Source of the DNA: Sinorhizobium terangae
Lineage (GTDB): Bacteria; Pseudomonadota; Alphaproteobacteria; Rhizobiales; Rhizobiaceae
Length of the DNA: 64,000 bases
Reading direction: 5' to 3'
Assembly (NCBI RefSeq): GCF_009601505.1
Contig: NZ_WITC01000061.1
Location: 169,531-233,530, forward strand
The translations under genes were made by a program, and so were the position numbers. The notes under the pieces were generated by a model. It had not been told where the DNA came from, did no database searches, and worked only from the letters and a program-made list of their open reading frames with translations. Shown one piece after another: positions 17,715-26,369 of this stretch (positions are counted from its first letter, which is position 1; the number at the start of each line of letters is the position of its first letter).

Positions 17715-17918
17715 ATGGATTGGAACCGAGTAGAAGGCAACTGGAAGCAGGCCAAAGGCAAGCTCAAGGAGCAGTGGGGCAAGCTCACTGATGACGATCT
17801 GGATCAAATCGCTGGCAACCGCGATCAGCTCGAAGGCAAGATCCAGGAACGCTACGGCATCGAACGCGACCGGGTGCGCCAGGACGTCAATGATTGGTGC
17901 AACCGCCAGTCCTGGTAA
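17715..17918 (+). CDS. CsbD-family stress protein (first copy)
   Basis: A 67-residue CsbD-like protein, beginning MDWNRVEGNWKQAKGKLKEQ and containing the IAGNRDQLEGKIQERYGI repeat-like segment. Members are small, hydrophilic, general-stress-induced proteins of unknown biochemical role. ATG 17715 has an AGGAGG site. A close paralogue is at 24569-24775. The candidate promoter upstream has one mismatch in the -35 box. Confidence 0.93.
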   Translation: MDWNRVEGNWKQAKGKLKEQWGKLTDDDLDQIAGNRDQLEGKIQERYGIERDRVRQDVNDWCNRQSW

Positions 17919-18076
17919 ATGCCGTTCGCTTGCAAGAGTATCCTCGCTTCGTAGTGCTGGTGAGAGTCACAAGACCCTCCACTGACATTAGCGCAGCGAT
18001 CAAAGCAGTTGTCGTCGCCACGAGCTGTGGCGCGATTACGGTGAACGTCGCCAGCCGTGGGCACACACAAACTCCC

Positions 18077-18451
18077 CTATGGAGTTGTTGTCTCTCGATC
18101 GGCCTCTGCACGGTTTTCAGCTTCCCCTTCGAGCCGCGCGATTGTCGCCTCGATGTACTCTGGATGTTCGTGCTCGAGGCCGACCGCCTCGTTCCGGGTC
18201 TCACGCATCGATACGATGATTTCGTCAAGCTTGGCGTGGATTGCCGCCGTGTCACGGTAGTCTTGGATTAAAACGACGCTGGTGATCACTATTGCTGCGA
18301 CTGACAATGCATAGGTGACGACGTTAGTGAAGCCGAAGGGCACCAAAGCGGTGCTGACAACCATTGCGGCAATTACGAAATAGAAGCCGGGGGGGCGAGA
18401 AAGAAAATCGGCCGTTCGGAAAAGGAAGCGATCCACTATCAATTCTCCCAT
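18077..18451 (-). CDS. Low-affinity iron permease family membrane protein
   Basis: A 124-residue protein with two membrane helices (about 22-40, YFVIAAMVVSTALVPFGF, and 44-62) followed by a helical cytoplasmic tail with QDYRDTAAIHAKLDEII and RNEAVGLEH. This is the pattern of the Iron_permease (PF04120) family; the name comes from a fungal member, and transport by bacterial versions is not established. No clear ribosome site was seen, so the start is provisional. Confidence 0.78.
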   Translation of the reverse strand: MGELIVDRFLFRTADFLSRPPGFYFVIAAMVVSTALVPFGFTNVVTYALSVAAIVITSVVLIQDYRDTAAIHAKLDEIIVSMRETRNEAVGLEHEHPEYIEATIARLEGEAENRAEADRETTTP

Positions 18452-18671
18452 ACATAGGTGCTCTCATTAACGCGCGAAGGCAGATCTAGTCCGGACTAGG
18501 TATTCTTCTGACGCATGCTCGCACCATCAGCCGCCTCCCCTATCCCCTCGAACGAGGGGTGACGCAGTTTTCCGTCATTCGTCCAGGACTCGACTTCCCA
18601 GTTGTTTCTGAAGCCCCGCCACATCGCTCCGATAACATCTTGCGACGTTTGGCTTTGCTATTGAGCGCCCC

Positions 18672-20330
18672 TTGTTCCGCCGCCGCAGGAACAAATCGCG
18701 GTTGAAATCAATTCCTTTGCAGGCGCAACCGACGGGATGCAAAATCTTGGTTTGGAAAAGCGTATTTAGCGGAAGGAAAACTGACCGAGAGGGTCGGGCG
18801 GGCGAACCAATTGTCAAGGAGGCGGAAAATGCCTGGCGCAGCGTGCCGGCAAGACGCATATCCTTTCTCATCGATGCCGCTGCCTACTACGCTTGTCTCG
18901 AACGCACATTCGAGGACGCGGAAGAGCAAATCTGGATAACCGGGTGGGATTTTGATCCACGCATCAAGTTGCGCCCAGACGATCCGCATGCGGAATCGCT
19001 CGGCAATCTGCTGGAGCGCTTGGCCGCTCAAAAGCCGAACCTCAAGATTCGCATTCTCGTCTGGGCGATGGGGCCGATCTATTCTGGAAAGTCGCTGCGG
19101 CTGTTTCGCAAGCAGAAATGGGCCGACCATTCCCAGATCGAACTTCGCTTCGCGAGCCATCGTGCGCTCCGCGGTTCGCATCACCAGAAGCTCATCTCCA
19201 TCGACGACGGCATCGCCTTCGTCGGGGGCATCGACCTGACTGCGCGGCGCTGGGATACACCAGCTCACCTGGCGGATAATGAGATCCGCCGCGATCCCGA
19301 CGGTCAATCCTACGATCCCGTACATGACATCGAAGTGGTGCTGGATGGAGACGCCAGCCGCGCGATTGGAGACCTCTGCCGCTCCCGCTGGAAGGCGTCA
19401 ACCGGCGCTGAAATTGAAGCGCCACGCGCAGCGAGAGGTGCGTGGCCCGCCGGCGAAATCCCGATGCTGAAGAACTGTCCGGTTGCGATTGCACGCACCG
19501 AGCCTGCGATCAGAAAGGGAAAAGGTCGGCGAGAAGCGCTGCGCCTCACACTCGACGCTCTACGCAGCGCGCGACGCCACATCTACATCGAGAACCAATA
19601 TTTTGCCTCGCGGAAGATCGGCGCATTGCTGTGCCGACGACTGAAGGAGCCGGATGGTCCTGAAATCGTCATTGTCACCACCCGCAATTCGCATGGCTTC
19701 CTCGAGAAGATTTTCATGGGGGGAAATCGCGACCGCCTCATTCGACGGCTGAAGCAGGCTGACCGTTATGGCAGGCTGCGGGTCGGCTACCCGGTCGTGC
19801 CTGCGGGCGATGGTTCGGAACAGGAGGTCTTGATCCATTCCAAGGTGGTCGCGATCGACGACCGGTTTCTCCGCGTCGGTTCATCGAATTTCAATCATCG
19901 CTCCGAAAGCCTCGACACGGAATGCGACGTCGCGGTGGAAGCCACGAACGAAGAGCACAGTGCCGCAATCGTCAGTGTTCGCAACGGGCTTTTGGCGGAA
20001 CATCTCGGCGTTGACACGAGCGACATCGAGAGCACGTTAAGGGACACTGGCTCTCTGGTCGCGGCTGTCGACAGATTAAACACGCGCCGTCGTGGCATAC
20101 GGGCGTTCGATGGCGTCGACAACGGTGGAGCGACCAACCTTGTCTGGGGTACAGACCTTGTCGATCCGCGCAGGCCGATACGACCGTTTTACCGCATGCA
20201 TAAATTGATAAGACGCTGGGGAGGTCAGGTCTTCGCCTTGCTCGCCAGGTTTCTCCCGTCGTCCCGACGAACGACGAGCTCGGCAATCGAAAGCGAAAGC
20301 AACCCGAGCGGCAGCGGCAGGAAGAAATAG
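18672..20330 (+). CDS. Phospholipase D-like / cardiolipin synthase family protein
   Basis: A PLD-superfamily phosphatidyltransferase of up to 552 residues. Two HKD motifs are visible: HHQKLISIDDGIAFVGG and HSKVVAIDDRFLRVGSSNFN. The family-typical sequence begins near EPIVKEAENAWRSVPA, so the true start may be a TTG/GTG somewhat inside 18672. There is no obvious membrane anchor. Together with the YbhN-like and EEP-like genes it resembles the E. coli ybhN-clsB-ybhP neighbourhood, suggesting cardiolipin or related lipid synthesis. Its last 106 bases overlap the convergent YbhN-like gene. Confidence 0.85.
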   Translation: MFRRRRNKSRLKSIPLQAQPTGCKILVWKSVFSGRKTDREGRAGEPIVKEAENAWRSVPARRISFLIDAAAYYACLERTFEDAEEQIWITGWDFDPRIKLRPDDPHAESLGNLLERLAAQKPNLKIRILVWAMGPIYSGKSLRLFRKQKWADHSQIELRFASHRALRGSHHQKLISIDDGIAFVGGIDLTARRWDTPAHLADNEIRRDPDGQSYDPVHDIEVVLDGDASRAIGDLCRSRWKASTGAEIEAPRAARGAWPAGEIPMLKNCPVAIARTEPAIRKGKGRREALRLTLDALRSARRHIYIENQYFASRKIGALLCRRLKEPDGPEIVIVTTRNSHGFLEKIFMGGNRDRLIRRLKQADRYGRLRVGYPVVPAGDGSEQEVLIHSKVVAIDDRFLRVGSSNFNHRSESLDTECDVAVEATNEEHSAAIVSVRNGLLAEHLGVDTSDIESTLRDTGSLVAAVDRLNTRRRGIRAFDGVDNGGATNLVWGTDLVDPRRPIRPFYRMHKLIRRWGGQVFALLARFLPSSRRTTSSAIESESNPSGSGRKK

Positions 20331-21166
20331 ATTGCCCGAAAGGCGATCAAAGCACCGATGCTCGCCGAACCGCCGAGCAGGAATGCCACCGTTGCCTCGA
20401 TCACACCAATGCCTCCCGGAACATGGCTGACGAGTGCAGCCGCATTGGCGCTTACATACGCTGTCGCCGTATCGAAGAAGCTTGGATCTCCGAAAGCGAG
20501 CAACAACTGATGCAGGCACGCACTGACAAAAAGGAAATTGACTGTGCCAACGATTAGCTGGCAGACCGCGATCGGCACCGACGGCATTTCGAAGCTCCAG
20601 CGAAATACCCGAACCGACCCTTTGAGAAAGCATGCAAGAAGCAAGTAACCGCTCGAGGCGGCAATGCAGGTCGCGCCGAGGATGAGGACGCCGGTTTGGG
20701 ACAATCCGATGATCCGCGCGGGACCCGCCGGCATGACCAGACAACAAAGACCAGCCAATGTGATAAGACCCAGACCCACGGTGACTCCGCAGAAGAGAAT
20801 GATTTTTGCGACTTCTTCGGCATTCAGCCCCCAGCGCGAATAGAAGCGATATCGGACCGCTCCACTGCTTAAAGCCGCGCCTCCGACATTGTGGCCGATC
20901 GCAAGGCTGGTGAACGAGGCGACGGCGACTTGTGTGTAGGCAAGCTCTCGCCCGACATAACGCACGGCAAGCGCATCGAAAAACGTCAGACAAAAATAAG
21001 ACAGAAAGACAAAGCCGACAGCGGTGAGCAGATGTCCCGAAGGAATTTGCATGATCGAGGTCGTGATCTCGTCAACGCTATACCTGCTGAGGGTGCGATA
21101 GATCAACCAGCCCGCAAGCATGATGGCGGCAACGACAATCAATCTTGCAAAAAGCTTCATGGTCAT
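20225..21166 (-). CDS. YbhN-like membrane protein (LPG_synthase_TM family)
   Basis: A 313-residue integral membrane protein with about seven to eight helices and the family's conserved strings VGGAALSSGAVRYRFYSRWG and HVPGGIGVIEATVAFLLGG. It corresponds to the transmembrane half of MprF-type enzymes and to E. coli YbhN, and lacks the lysyl-transferase domain. The start is ATG 21166 or 21160; the frame opens at 21271. The bidirectional stress promoter at 21191-21218 precedes it. Confidence 0.88.
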   Translation of the reverse strand: MTMKLFARLIVVAAIMLAGWLIYRTLSRYSVDEITTSIMQIPSGHLLTAVGFVFLSYFCLTFFDALAVRYVGRELAYTQVAVASFTSLAIGHNVGGAALSSGAVRYRFYSRWGLNAEEVAKIILFCGVTVGLGLITLAGLCCLVMPAGPARIIGLSQTGVLILGATCIAASSGYLLLACFLKGSVRVFRWSFEMPSVPIAVCQLIVGTVNFLFVSACLHQLLLAFGDPSFFDTATAYVSANAAALVSHVPGGIGVIEATVAFLLGGSASIGALIAFRAIYFFLPLPLGLLSLSIAELVVRRDDGRNLASKAKT

Positions 21167-21190
21167 CCGTGCTGTTCCTACACCTCCACC

Positions 21191-21218
21191 GGAACGAAAA
21201 GCAGCTCCCGCGTGTTCC
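21191..21218. promoter_or_regulatory. Bidirectional EcfG/RpoE2-type promoter
   Basis: GGAAC (21191-21195), 18 bases, GTTCC (21214-21218). Read on either strand it gives GGAAC-N17-nGTT: CGTT towards the YbhN-like gene and TGTT towards the endonuclease/phosphatase gene, so one palindromic element could serve both. Confidence 0.6.
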
Positions 21219-21245
21219 AAAACGCGAGACCACCGAAGTGAGATC

Positions 21246-21989
21246 ATGCGACGGCGGATACGTTTCCTCACCTATAACGTGCACAGTTGCTTCGGCACCG
21301 ACCGCAAGCTCGACCCCGCCCGTATCGCTGCAGTCATCAACGAATGCCGGCCGGATATTATCGCCCTGCAGGAAGTGGATGTCGGCCGTGCACGCAGCGG
21401 CGGAATTGACCAGGCACACATGATTTCCGCGCATCTGCAGATGCAGGCGGAATTTCATCCGGCTCTCCACCTGAAGGACGAAAAGTACGGAGATGCGGTG
21501 TTGACTGCCTTGCCCATGCGCCTGGTCAAAGCCGCCGCCCTGCCGTCCGTCGGCGAGCCACGAGGGGCGCTCTGGGTGGAAGTCGATCTGGCTGACGTCA
21601 AGCTTCAAGTCTTCGTCACGCACCTCGGACTGCGTGGTTCCGAGCGCGTGCGCCAGGCAACGACGCTTTTGGGACCAGGTTGGCTCGGCGGAATAAATCA
21701 GCGGGAGGCGCCCGTGGTCCTGGCCGGCGATCTCAACGCCACGGCGAGGTCGGCGTCCTACAGGCTCGTGGCTCGACAGCTTAGGGACGTGCAACTCCAG
21801 GTCAATGCAAGGCCGCGACCGACCTTTCCCTCGAGATTGCCGCTCTTGCGGATAGACCACGTCTTCGTCGGTGAAGAAATAGACGTGACGCATTGCAAGG
21901 TGCACAATACCGCCTTGGCGCGCGTCGCCTCCGATCATCTACCTCTCGTCGCAGAACTGGAGATCGATCTCTCCAAGACACACGACTGA
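21246..21989 (+). CDS. Endonuclease/exonuclease/phosphatase family protein (YbhP-like)
   Basis: A 247-residue EEP-fold hydrolase with the metal-binding LTYNVHSCFG, ALQEVDVGR, VLAGDLNATARS and C-terminal ASDHLPLVAEL motifs. Such proteins cleave phosphodiesters in nucleic acids or phospholipids; next to the PLD and YbhN-like genes a lipid substrate is plausible. ATG 21246 fits the family start (RRRIRFLTYNVH). Cytosolic, as no signal peptide is visible. Confidence 0.87.
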   Translation: MRRRIRFLTYNVHSCFGTDRKLDPARIAAVINECRPDIIALQEVDVGRARSGGIDQAHMISAHLQMQAEFHPALHLKDEKYGDAVLTALPMRLVKAAALPSVGEPRGALWVEVDLADVKLQVFVTHLGLRGSERVRQATTLLGPGWLGGINQREAPVVLAGDLNATARSASYRLVARQLRDVQLQVNARPRPTFPSRLPLLRIDHVFVGEEIDVTHCKVHNTALARVASDHLPLVAELEIDLSKTHD

Positions 21990-22113
21990 TGCACAAAGGT
22001 ATAAAGAATGGGCTTCGGGTCATCAAAGCGGGCCAGCGGCTATAACAAGTGCAAAGTCCCGACCGTCCCGAAGGCGCGGTCATGAGGCGGCCAAGAGCGT
22101 CGGAACGCTGATC

Positions 22114-23193
22114 GTGCGGCAAGTCGAATACAAGACCTTTATCTTGCTGACCGCCGCGGTATCGTTGGCCTTCGCGTCGGTGCTGTGGACATTTTCGGGC
22201 GCCATCCTCTGGGCGATCGTACTCGCCGTGCTGTTCGCGCCCCTGAACCGCGGCATCCTTCGGCAAATTCCTGGCCGGCGCAACATCGCTGCGCTCATCA
22301 CTTTGGTGATCATTCTGGTGATGGTGATCCTGCCCTTTCTGCTCATCGCGAACCTCATCTTCCGCGAGGCGGTCTCCGTTTATCAAGCCGTCGCAGCGGG
22401 TCAGATCGTTATCGACATCGACGTCCAAGCGCTACGCGACATGTTGCCAGACTGGCTGGACGGCCTCCTCAACCGCATAGAGCTGCCTGACGCTGCCGCG
22501 CTGCGCGCGCGGCTGCTGAATGCGCTTGTGGAGAGCGGTCAATTCGTGGCGGGTAAGGCGATCAACATTGGACAGTCAACGTTCCACCTCATCGCGAGTT
22601 TCTTCGTGATGCTCTACCTGCTCTTTTTCCTGCTGCGTGATGGGCGCGAACTGCTGCGGCTGGTCGGCGAAGCGATGCCGCTCAGTGGCGGAGTCCGCCA
22701 AGCGCTGTTCAGCCGCTTCGCGTTGACAATCAACGCCATCGTCAAAGGCAGCATCGTGGTGGCGCTCGTGCAGGGGACGCTCGGCGCACTGATCCTTTGG
22801 ATGCTCGATATCAGAGCCCCCGTTCTTTGGGGCACGGTGATGGTCATTTTCGCACTTCTGCCGGTGGTGGGGACCAGTCTTGTATGGGGACCCATTGCTA
22901 TCTACCTGCTGGCCGCGGGGGCGATATGGCAGGGCGTTGTTCTGCTCGTCTACGGAATGCTGGTTATTGGGCTTGTGGACAACCTGTTACGGCCGACGCT
23001 CATCGGCAAGGAGACCAGGATCCCCGACTACCTGGTGCTGATCTCGACGCTCGGAGGCATCGCCACGTTTGGTCCCAACGGCTTTGTCGTCGGTCCGGTG
23101 ATCGCCGCGCTGTTCCTGGCGGCGTGGTCGGTGTTTCCCACGCTTGCGGGCGAACAAGCGGCCGAGGACAACGGCGACAGACATCAAGAGTGA
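22114..23193 (+). CDS. AI-2E/PerM-family membrane transporter
   Basis: A 359-residue protein with two N-terminal helices, a soluble linker (about 85-145) and five or so C-terminal helices. The family signatures FFLLRDGRELLR, LVQGTLGALILW and LVDNLLRPTLIGKETRIPD are present. The start is probably GTG 22114 since no ATG is in frame nearby; the ribosome site is weak. It lies 124 bases after the EEP gene and may share its stress promoter. Substrate is unknown; the AI-2 export name is not evidence. Confidence 0.85.
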   Translation: MRQVEYKTFILLTAAVSLAFASVLWTFSGAILWAIVLAVLFAPLNRGILRQIPGRRNIAALITLVIILVMVILPFLLIANLIFREAVSVYQAVAAGQIVIDIDVQALRDMLPDWLDGLLNRIELPDAAALRARLLNALVESGQFVAGKAINIGQSTFHLIASFFVMLYLLFFLLRDGRELLRLVGEAMPLSGGVRQALFSRFALTINAIVKGSIVVALVQGTLGALILWMLDIRAPVLWGTVMVIFALLPVVGTSLVWGPIAIYLLAAGAIWQGVVLLVYGMLVIGLVDNLLRPTLIGKETRIPDYLVLISTLGGIATFGPNGFVVGPVIAALFLAAWSVFPTLAGEQAAEDNGDRHQE

Positions 23194-23491
23194 CAACCCG
23201 CGCTTTAGCAAGCGGGCGGCTCCGTTATGAGCGCCGCTCCCCAGCAGGCCGACAACTCGACCTCAACAGTAGGACCATCCGGCATGATTGGAAAAGGTTG
23301 CTTGTGAGATGCCGGTTCACACGCTACCTCTCTTGACAGGGCAGTTTACGGCAATGCTGGCGAGCATTGCTCACTTTCGGGGATAGTGACCGCTTCGTGC
23401 GACGTCAGGAGGCAAGATCGTGGCCGCATCCATCGCTAACGGATCTCAGCCGATCGTCGGCATACAGTGGCGGCGGCAATCAAGCCGCGCA

Positions 23492-24094
23492 TTAGCTCGC
23501 CTCGGCGAGAAACGTCTCGGTTGTCATGAGTTGCAGTTGCACCGAAAAGCGCTCGCCCAATAGCTCCAACGAGGCGTCATGTGTGTCATCCGCGCTGCTG
23601 CAAACGGCGTCCTTTAGGAGAATTACCTGGTAGCCGAGGTCGATTGCGCCGAGGGTAGCGGCGAGAACGCAGACGTCGGTTTCACCGCCACTGATAACGA
23701 GCGTCGAGACCCGATTGCGTTGAAGCCTCAAGTGGAGAGTGCCGTCAACCCACGGTGAATAGGTGCGCTTGTCGTGTATTTCGGCTGGCGGAACAAGCGC
23801 CGCGAGCGGTTCAATCAACTCGACCATGCCGGCGGGCAGATGCTCGCCGGTCATCATCCACCATTTCGTGTAATATGCCCCCCACGTTCCAGGCATTCCA
23901 GCGGCGTTCACGGGGGGAATAAAACGGGTGAAGATTGTTTGCTGGGAATGACGCCCGGCCACCTCAACAACCTCCGGAGATACCCTTTCCATCCACGGAA
24001 CGTGCCAGGGCGTGTCTTCAGCGAACATCTTCTGCATATCAACACAGAGATGTCGCCAGTTGCCAAGAGAACCCGTTTGGAACCGCTTTTCCAT
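23492..24094 (-). CDS. Isochorismatase-like cysteine hydrolase
   Basis: A 200-residue hydrolase of the isochorismatase fold. The catalytic Asp is in CVDMQKMFAED, a Lys in HDKRTYSPW, and the nucleophilic Cys in SGGETDVCVLAAT. Such enzymes hydrolyse amides or related bonds; substrate unknown. The gene starts 14 bases after a small helical-protein gene on the same strand and probably shares its stress promoter at 24394-24418. Confidence 0.87.
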   Translation of the reverse strand: MEKRFQTGSLGNWRHLCVDMQKMFAEDTPWHVPWMERVSPEVVEVAGRHSQQTIFTRFIPPVNAAGMPGTWGAYYTKWWMMTGEHLPAGMVELIEPLAALVPPAEIHDKRTYSPWVDGTLHLRLQRNRVSTLVISGGETDVCVLAATLGAIDLGYQVILLKDAVCSSADDTHDASLELLGERFSVQLQLMTTETFLAEAS

Positions 24095-24107
24095 GTGTTG
24101 TGCGCGC

Positions 24108-24368
24108 TCAGGATGGATCGAATGATTGCGCGCCGATAGCTGACGAGCCGTCGTCTCTCCGGAGCCTGCGAAGCTGGTCGATAAGCTGAAAGTGGTTAGA
24201 CGCGCGAGCGGCCGAGGCGTCGCAGCTCTTCGCTATCACCTTCAGCATCCCTTCAGCCTCGTCTGCGCTGACCACGCCGCGCAAAGCCAACCGTTCGATG
24301 AGAATTAGCAATGCTTCCTCAATCCCAGGCGAACGCCGGGCCACTTCTGTCTCGGATGCATTTTCCAT
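24108..24368 (-). CDS. Small conserved-looking hypothetical protein
   Basis: An 86-residue hydrophilic helical protein with IEEALLILIERLALRG, then a region reminiscent of SHOCT-like or regulatory helices (VSADEAEGMLKVIA). No family is assigned. ATG 24368 has a GGAGG site and lies downstream of a perfect stress promoter. First gene of a likely two-gene operon with the cysteine hydrolase. Confidence 0.7.
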   Translation of the reverse strand: MENASETEVARRSPGIEEALLILIERLALRGVVSADEAEGMLKVIAKSCDASAARASNHFQLIDQLRRLRRDDGSSAIGAQSFDPS

Positions 24369-24393
24369 CAGTTGCCTCCAGCTTTTTCTGGCT

Positions 24394-24418
24394 AACCACC
24401 GACCAAAATGATTGTTCC
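24394..24418 (-). promoter_or_regulatory. EcfG/RpoE2-type promoter, exact match
   Basis: On the minus strand GGAAC (24418-24414), 16 bases, GGTT (24397-24394), 26 bases before the start of the 86-residue protein. Confidence 0.75.
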
Positions 24419-24506
24419 GGGATCAGGTGCAGGCAGGATCGCAACACGCGGCCTGTCGCAGGCGACCGTCCCCTCTCCAGCAGGAAGGCAGCTCTCACTG
24501 GCCGCA

Positions 24507-24532
24507 GGAACCCAAATGCGCCGTAGCGAGTT
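24507..24532 (+). promoter_or_regulatory. EcfG/RpoE2-like promoter for the second csbD gene
   Basis: GGAAC (24507-24511), 17 bases, AGTT ending 24532; 36 bases before the CsbD start. The -10 differs by one base from the commonest form in this window. Confidence 0.55.
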
Positions 24533-24568
24533 CCAGCATTGGGCAAACAAAACGACTAGGAGATAGTC

Positions 24569-24775
24569 ATGGATTGGAATCGTGTTGAAGGTAACTGGAA
24601 GCAAGTCAAGGGGAAAATCAAGGAACAATGGGGACGGCTTAGTGATGACGATCTCGATGAGATCGCGGGCAAGCGCGAGCAACTGGAGGGCAAGATCCAG
24701 GAACGTTACGGCATCGAAAAGGACCTTGTAAGACGAGATATTGACGATTGGTATCGCCGCCAGACATGGAATTGA
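24569..24775 (+). CDS. CsbD-family stress protein (second copy)
   Basis: A 68-residue paralogue of the protein at 17715: the N-terminal MDWNRVEGNWKQ and the core EGKIQERYGIEKD are nearly identical, with substitutions mainly in the tail (DDWYRRQTWN). ATG 24569 follows TAGGAG. A stress-type promoter lies upstream and a strong terminator just downstream, so it is a monocistronic unit. Confidence 0.93.
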   Translation: MDWNRVEGNWKQVKGKIKEQWGRLSDDDLDEIAGKREQLEGKIQERYGIEKDLVRRDIDDWYRRQTWN

Positions 24776-24800
24776 CGATGCCCTCAATGGAGATCGTCGG

Positions 24801-24829
24801 AAACCCCGCCTCGGCGGGGTTTCCTTTTT
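24801..24829 (+). terminator. Rho-independent terminator of the second csbD gene
   Basis: AAACCCCGCC, a short loop, GGCGGGGTTT, then CCTTTTT: a GC-rich hairpin with a T run, 26 bases after the CsbD stop. Confidence 0.85.
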
Positions 24830-25131
24830 ATGGTTGGCGTTTGGCCGGTCGCAGCGGCGCATTCAGTTGCGACGATTGCCGCCGAATGCCGCAAATCACA
24901 TCGTGCGATTCCGTCGGCGCAAGTTCGATCTGTCCACTGTGTATGCTCCGCGGCGTCGCCAAAGTACATCCACGCCTCCTTGTGGAGGCGCGGCGCAGCA
25001 TAGCGGGACCGATCCAATCTGATTTCGGCAGGATTACAAGAAGCCCAGGCTCCAGCAATGGCCCCGGCCGCGGCCCATGCCGGAAGGCAGGCTGCCGTTT
25101 GTCGGACAGCGAAGGACGACGCGGTCCGAAC
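24830..25131. other. Intergenic region without a recognisable gene
   Basis: No open frame with family features or convincing ribosome site is seen between the csbD terminator and the end of the convergent DUF4142 gene. Confidence 0.5.
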
Positions 25132-25659
25132 TTACTTGGCCAAGTCACGCGCCATCTGAAGATGATGCTCGAGGGCCGGAAGCGTCTTCCCCGCCCACGC
25201 CTTTAGGTCGGGGTTATCCCCTTCCTCGGCGTAGCGTTTGAAGACATCCACAGCATCCTCATGCGCTTCAACCTGGTCATCACGGTATTGCTCGTTGAAC
25301 TCGTCCCCTTGCAGGCCTTTAAGCTCATTGAGCGTCTCCTGCTGATCTTCAGACATAGCTGTGGCCGGCGCAGCTTTGATCTTTCCGCCATCGATGAGCT
25401 GCTTAAGCTCCGTCGTCGTTTTCTGGTGATCCTGCACCATCTGCTCAGCGAATGTCTTTGTCGGACCGGCGGCTCGCTCAGCGGCGATCTTGCTGGACTC
25501 GACTTCGAACATGTCACTCATGGAGACTTCCTTTACGAAGTCCTCCGTTTTGGGGGGCACTCCAACCAAGGTGTTTACGCCCGACTTCTCGGCCGCAGAC
25601 TGCGCCAGGGCAGATGTCGCCACCATCATAACGGCGGCCATTAGAGCAATCTCTCGCAT
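25132..25659 (-). CDS. Secreted DUF4142 protein (second copy)
   Basis: A 175-residue protein with a signal peptide (LMAAVMMVATSALAQ) and a DUF4142 helical domain: SMSDMFEVESSKIA, FAEQMVQDHQKTTTELK and a C-terminal LPALEHHLQMARDL. It is distant from the copy at 5768, which is linked to an ECF sigma factor; this one has a general-stress promoter instead. ATG 25659 has a GGAG site. Confidence 0.88.
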   Translation of the reverse strand: MREIALMAAVMMVATSALAQSAAEKSGVNTLVGVPPKTEDFVKEVSMSDMFEVESSKIAAERAAGPTKTFAEQMVQDHQKTTTELKQLIDGGKIKAAPATAMSEDQQETLNELKGLQGDEFNEQYRDDQVEAHEDAVDVFKRYAEEGDNPDLKAWAGKTLPALEHHLQMARDLAK

Positions 25660-25687
25660 TGGTTTTTCTCCTTTATGCGACCATTCG

Positions 25688-25712
25688 AACAAAGGAGAAT
25701 CGAAGTTGTTCC
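25688..25712 (-). promoter_or_regulatory. EcfG/RpoE2-type promoter for the DUF4142 gene
   Basis: Minus-strand GGAAC (25712-25708), 17 bases, GTT (25690-25688), 29 bases before the DUF4142 start. Confidence 0.65.
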
Positions 25713-25845
25713 CTGATGCCAATCCGGCTCTGCGCGGCCGCAGCAGCAGCCGAGGCTTTGTAACGGCGTGGTAGGACGGTACGGTCTGACGCCGGTAAGC
25801 CGCTGCCGAAAATACTATGCCCGCAACGCCACCGATGGCTGATGC

Positions 25846-26169
25846 TCAGAGCTGCGTCGAAATGATGTTGTCAACTCGTACCTTACCGCCGATCACTCCG
25901 CGCTTCGTCCCCGCAGGTGCCGGCCCCTCCTCGACAACCGTATAGAGCTTTTCGTTTCGGAAGGCGCTTGCCATGTCGGTCGTAACACCTTCTGCGGGCT
26001 TCGCGTCGATTTCGCGGAAATCGAGTTCTGCCTCAGCGGCAACAATTCGGGCATCCCCACTCGACCTTGCAACTACGATTAATTCGCCTTGATACGTGGC
26101 GTTCTGCCAGTTCGGATCGTCGGGTTTCGCCAGGGGCGACAGGCGATATGTTTTCAGTTCTTCCTTCAT
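25846..26169 (-). CDS. Hypothetical protein, stress-island member
   Basis: A 107-residue soluble protein beginning MKEELKTYRLSPLAKPDDPN, with a compact alpha/beta composition (GELIVVARSSGDARIVAAEAE and FRNEKLYTVVEE). I do not recognise a named family. ATG 26169 follows CGGAGG. A weak stress-like promoter lies upstream at 26229-26253. Confidence 0.75.
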   Translation of the reverse strand: MKEELKTYRLSPLAKPDDPNWQNATYQGELIVVARSSGDARIVAAEAELDFREIDAKPAEGVTTDMASAFRNEKLYTVVEEGPAPAGTKRGVIGGKVRVDNIISTQL

Positions 26170-26228
26170 GAGCTGCCTCCGCACCACGCGGTGCCAATTC
26201 AGATAACCTGCAAAGCCGCGGTTTGGCT

Positions 26229-26253
26229 AATCGCCAAGCGTCGGAATTGTTCC
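26229..26253 (-). promoter_or_regulatory. Weak EcfG/RpoE2-like site
   Basis: Minus-strand GGAAC (26253-26249), 18 bases, TT (26230-26229). It fits the looser GGAAC-N18/19-TT form but has ATT rather than GTT. Confidence 0.35.
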
Positions 26254-26322
26254 GGTTTCAGGCGATCGGTATTCACGATCCACCACGCGCGAACACAGCG
26301 CAGATGAAATGCGGTCTGCGCT

Positions 26323-26347
26323 GGAACCTTCGGTGGTCACATCGGTT
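26323..26347 (+). promoter_or_regulatory. EcfG/RpoE2-type promoter, exact match
   Basis: GGAAC (26323-26327), 16 bases, GGTT (26344-26347), 23 bases before the start of the 57-residue membrane protein. Confidence 0.75.
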
Positions 26348-26369
26348 CGCCTATTGAGGAGGCGTAGCA

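Noticed and set aside
18692..18720. GGAAC near the start of the PLD-like gene as a stress promoter
   Set aside because: The spacing gives AATT instead of nGTT, and the site lies inside the open frame.
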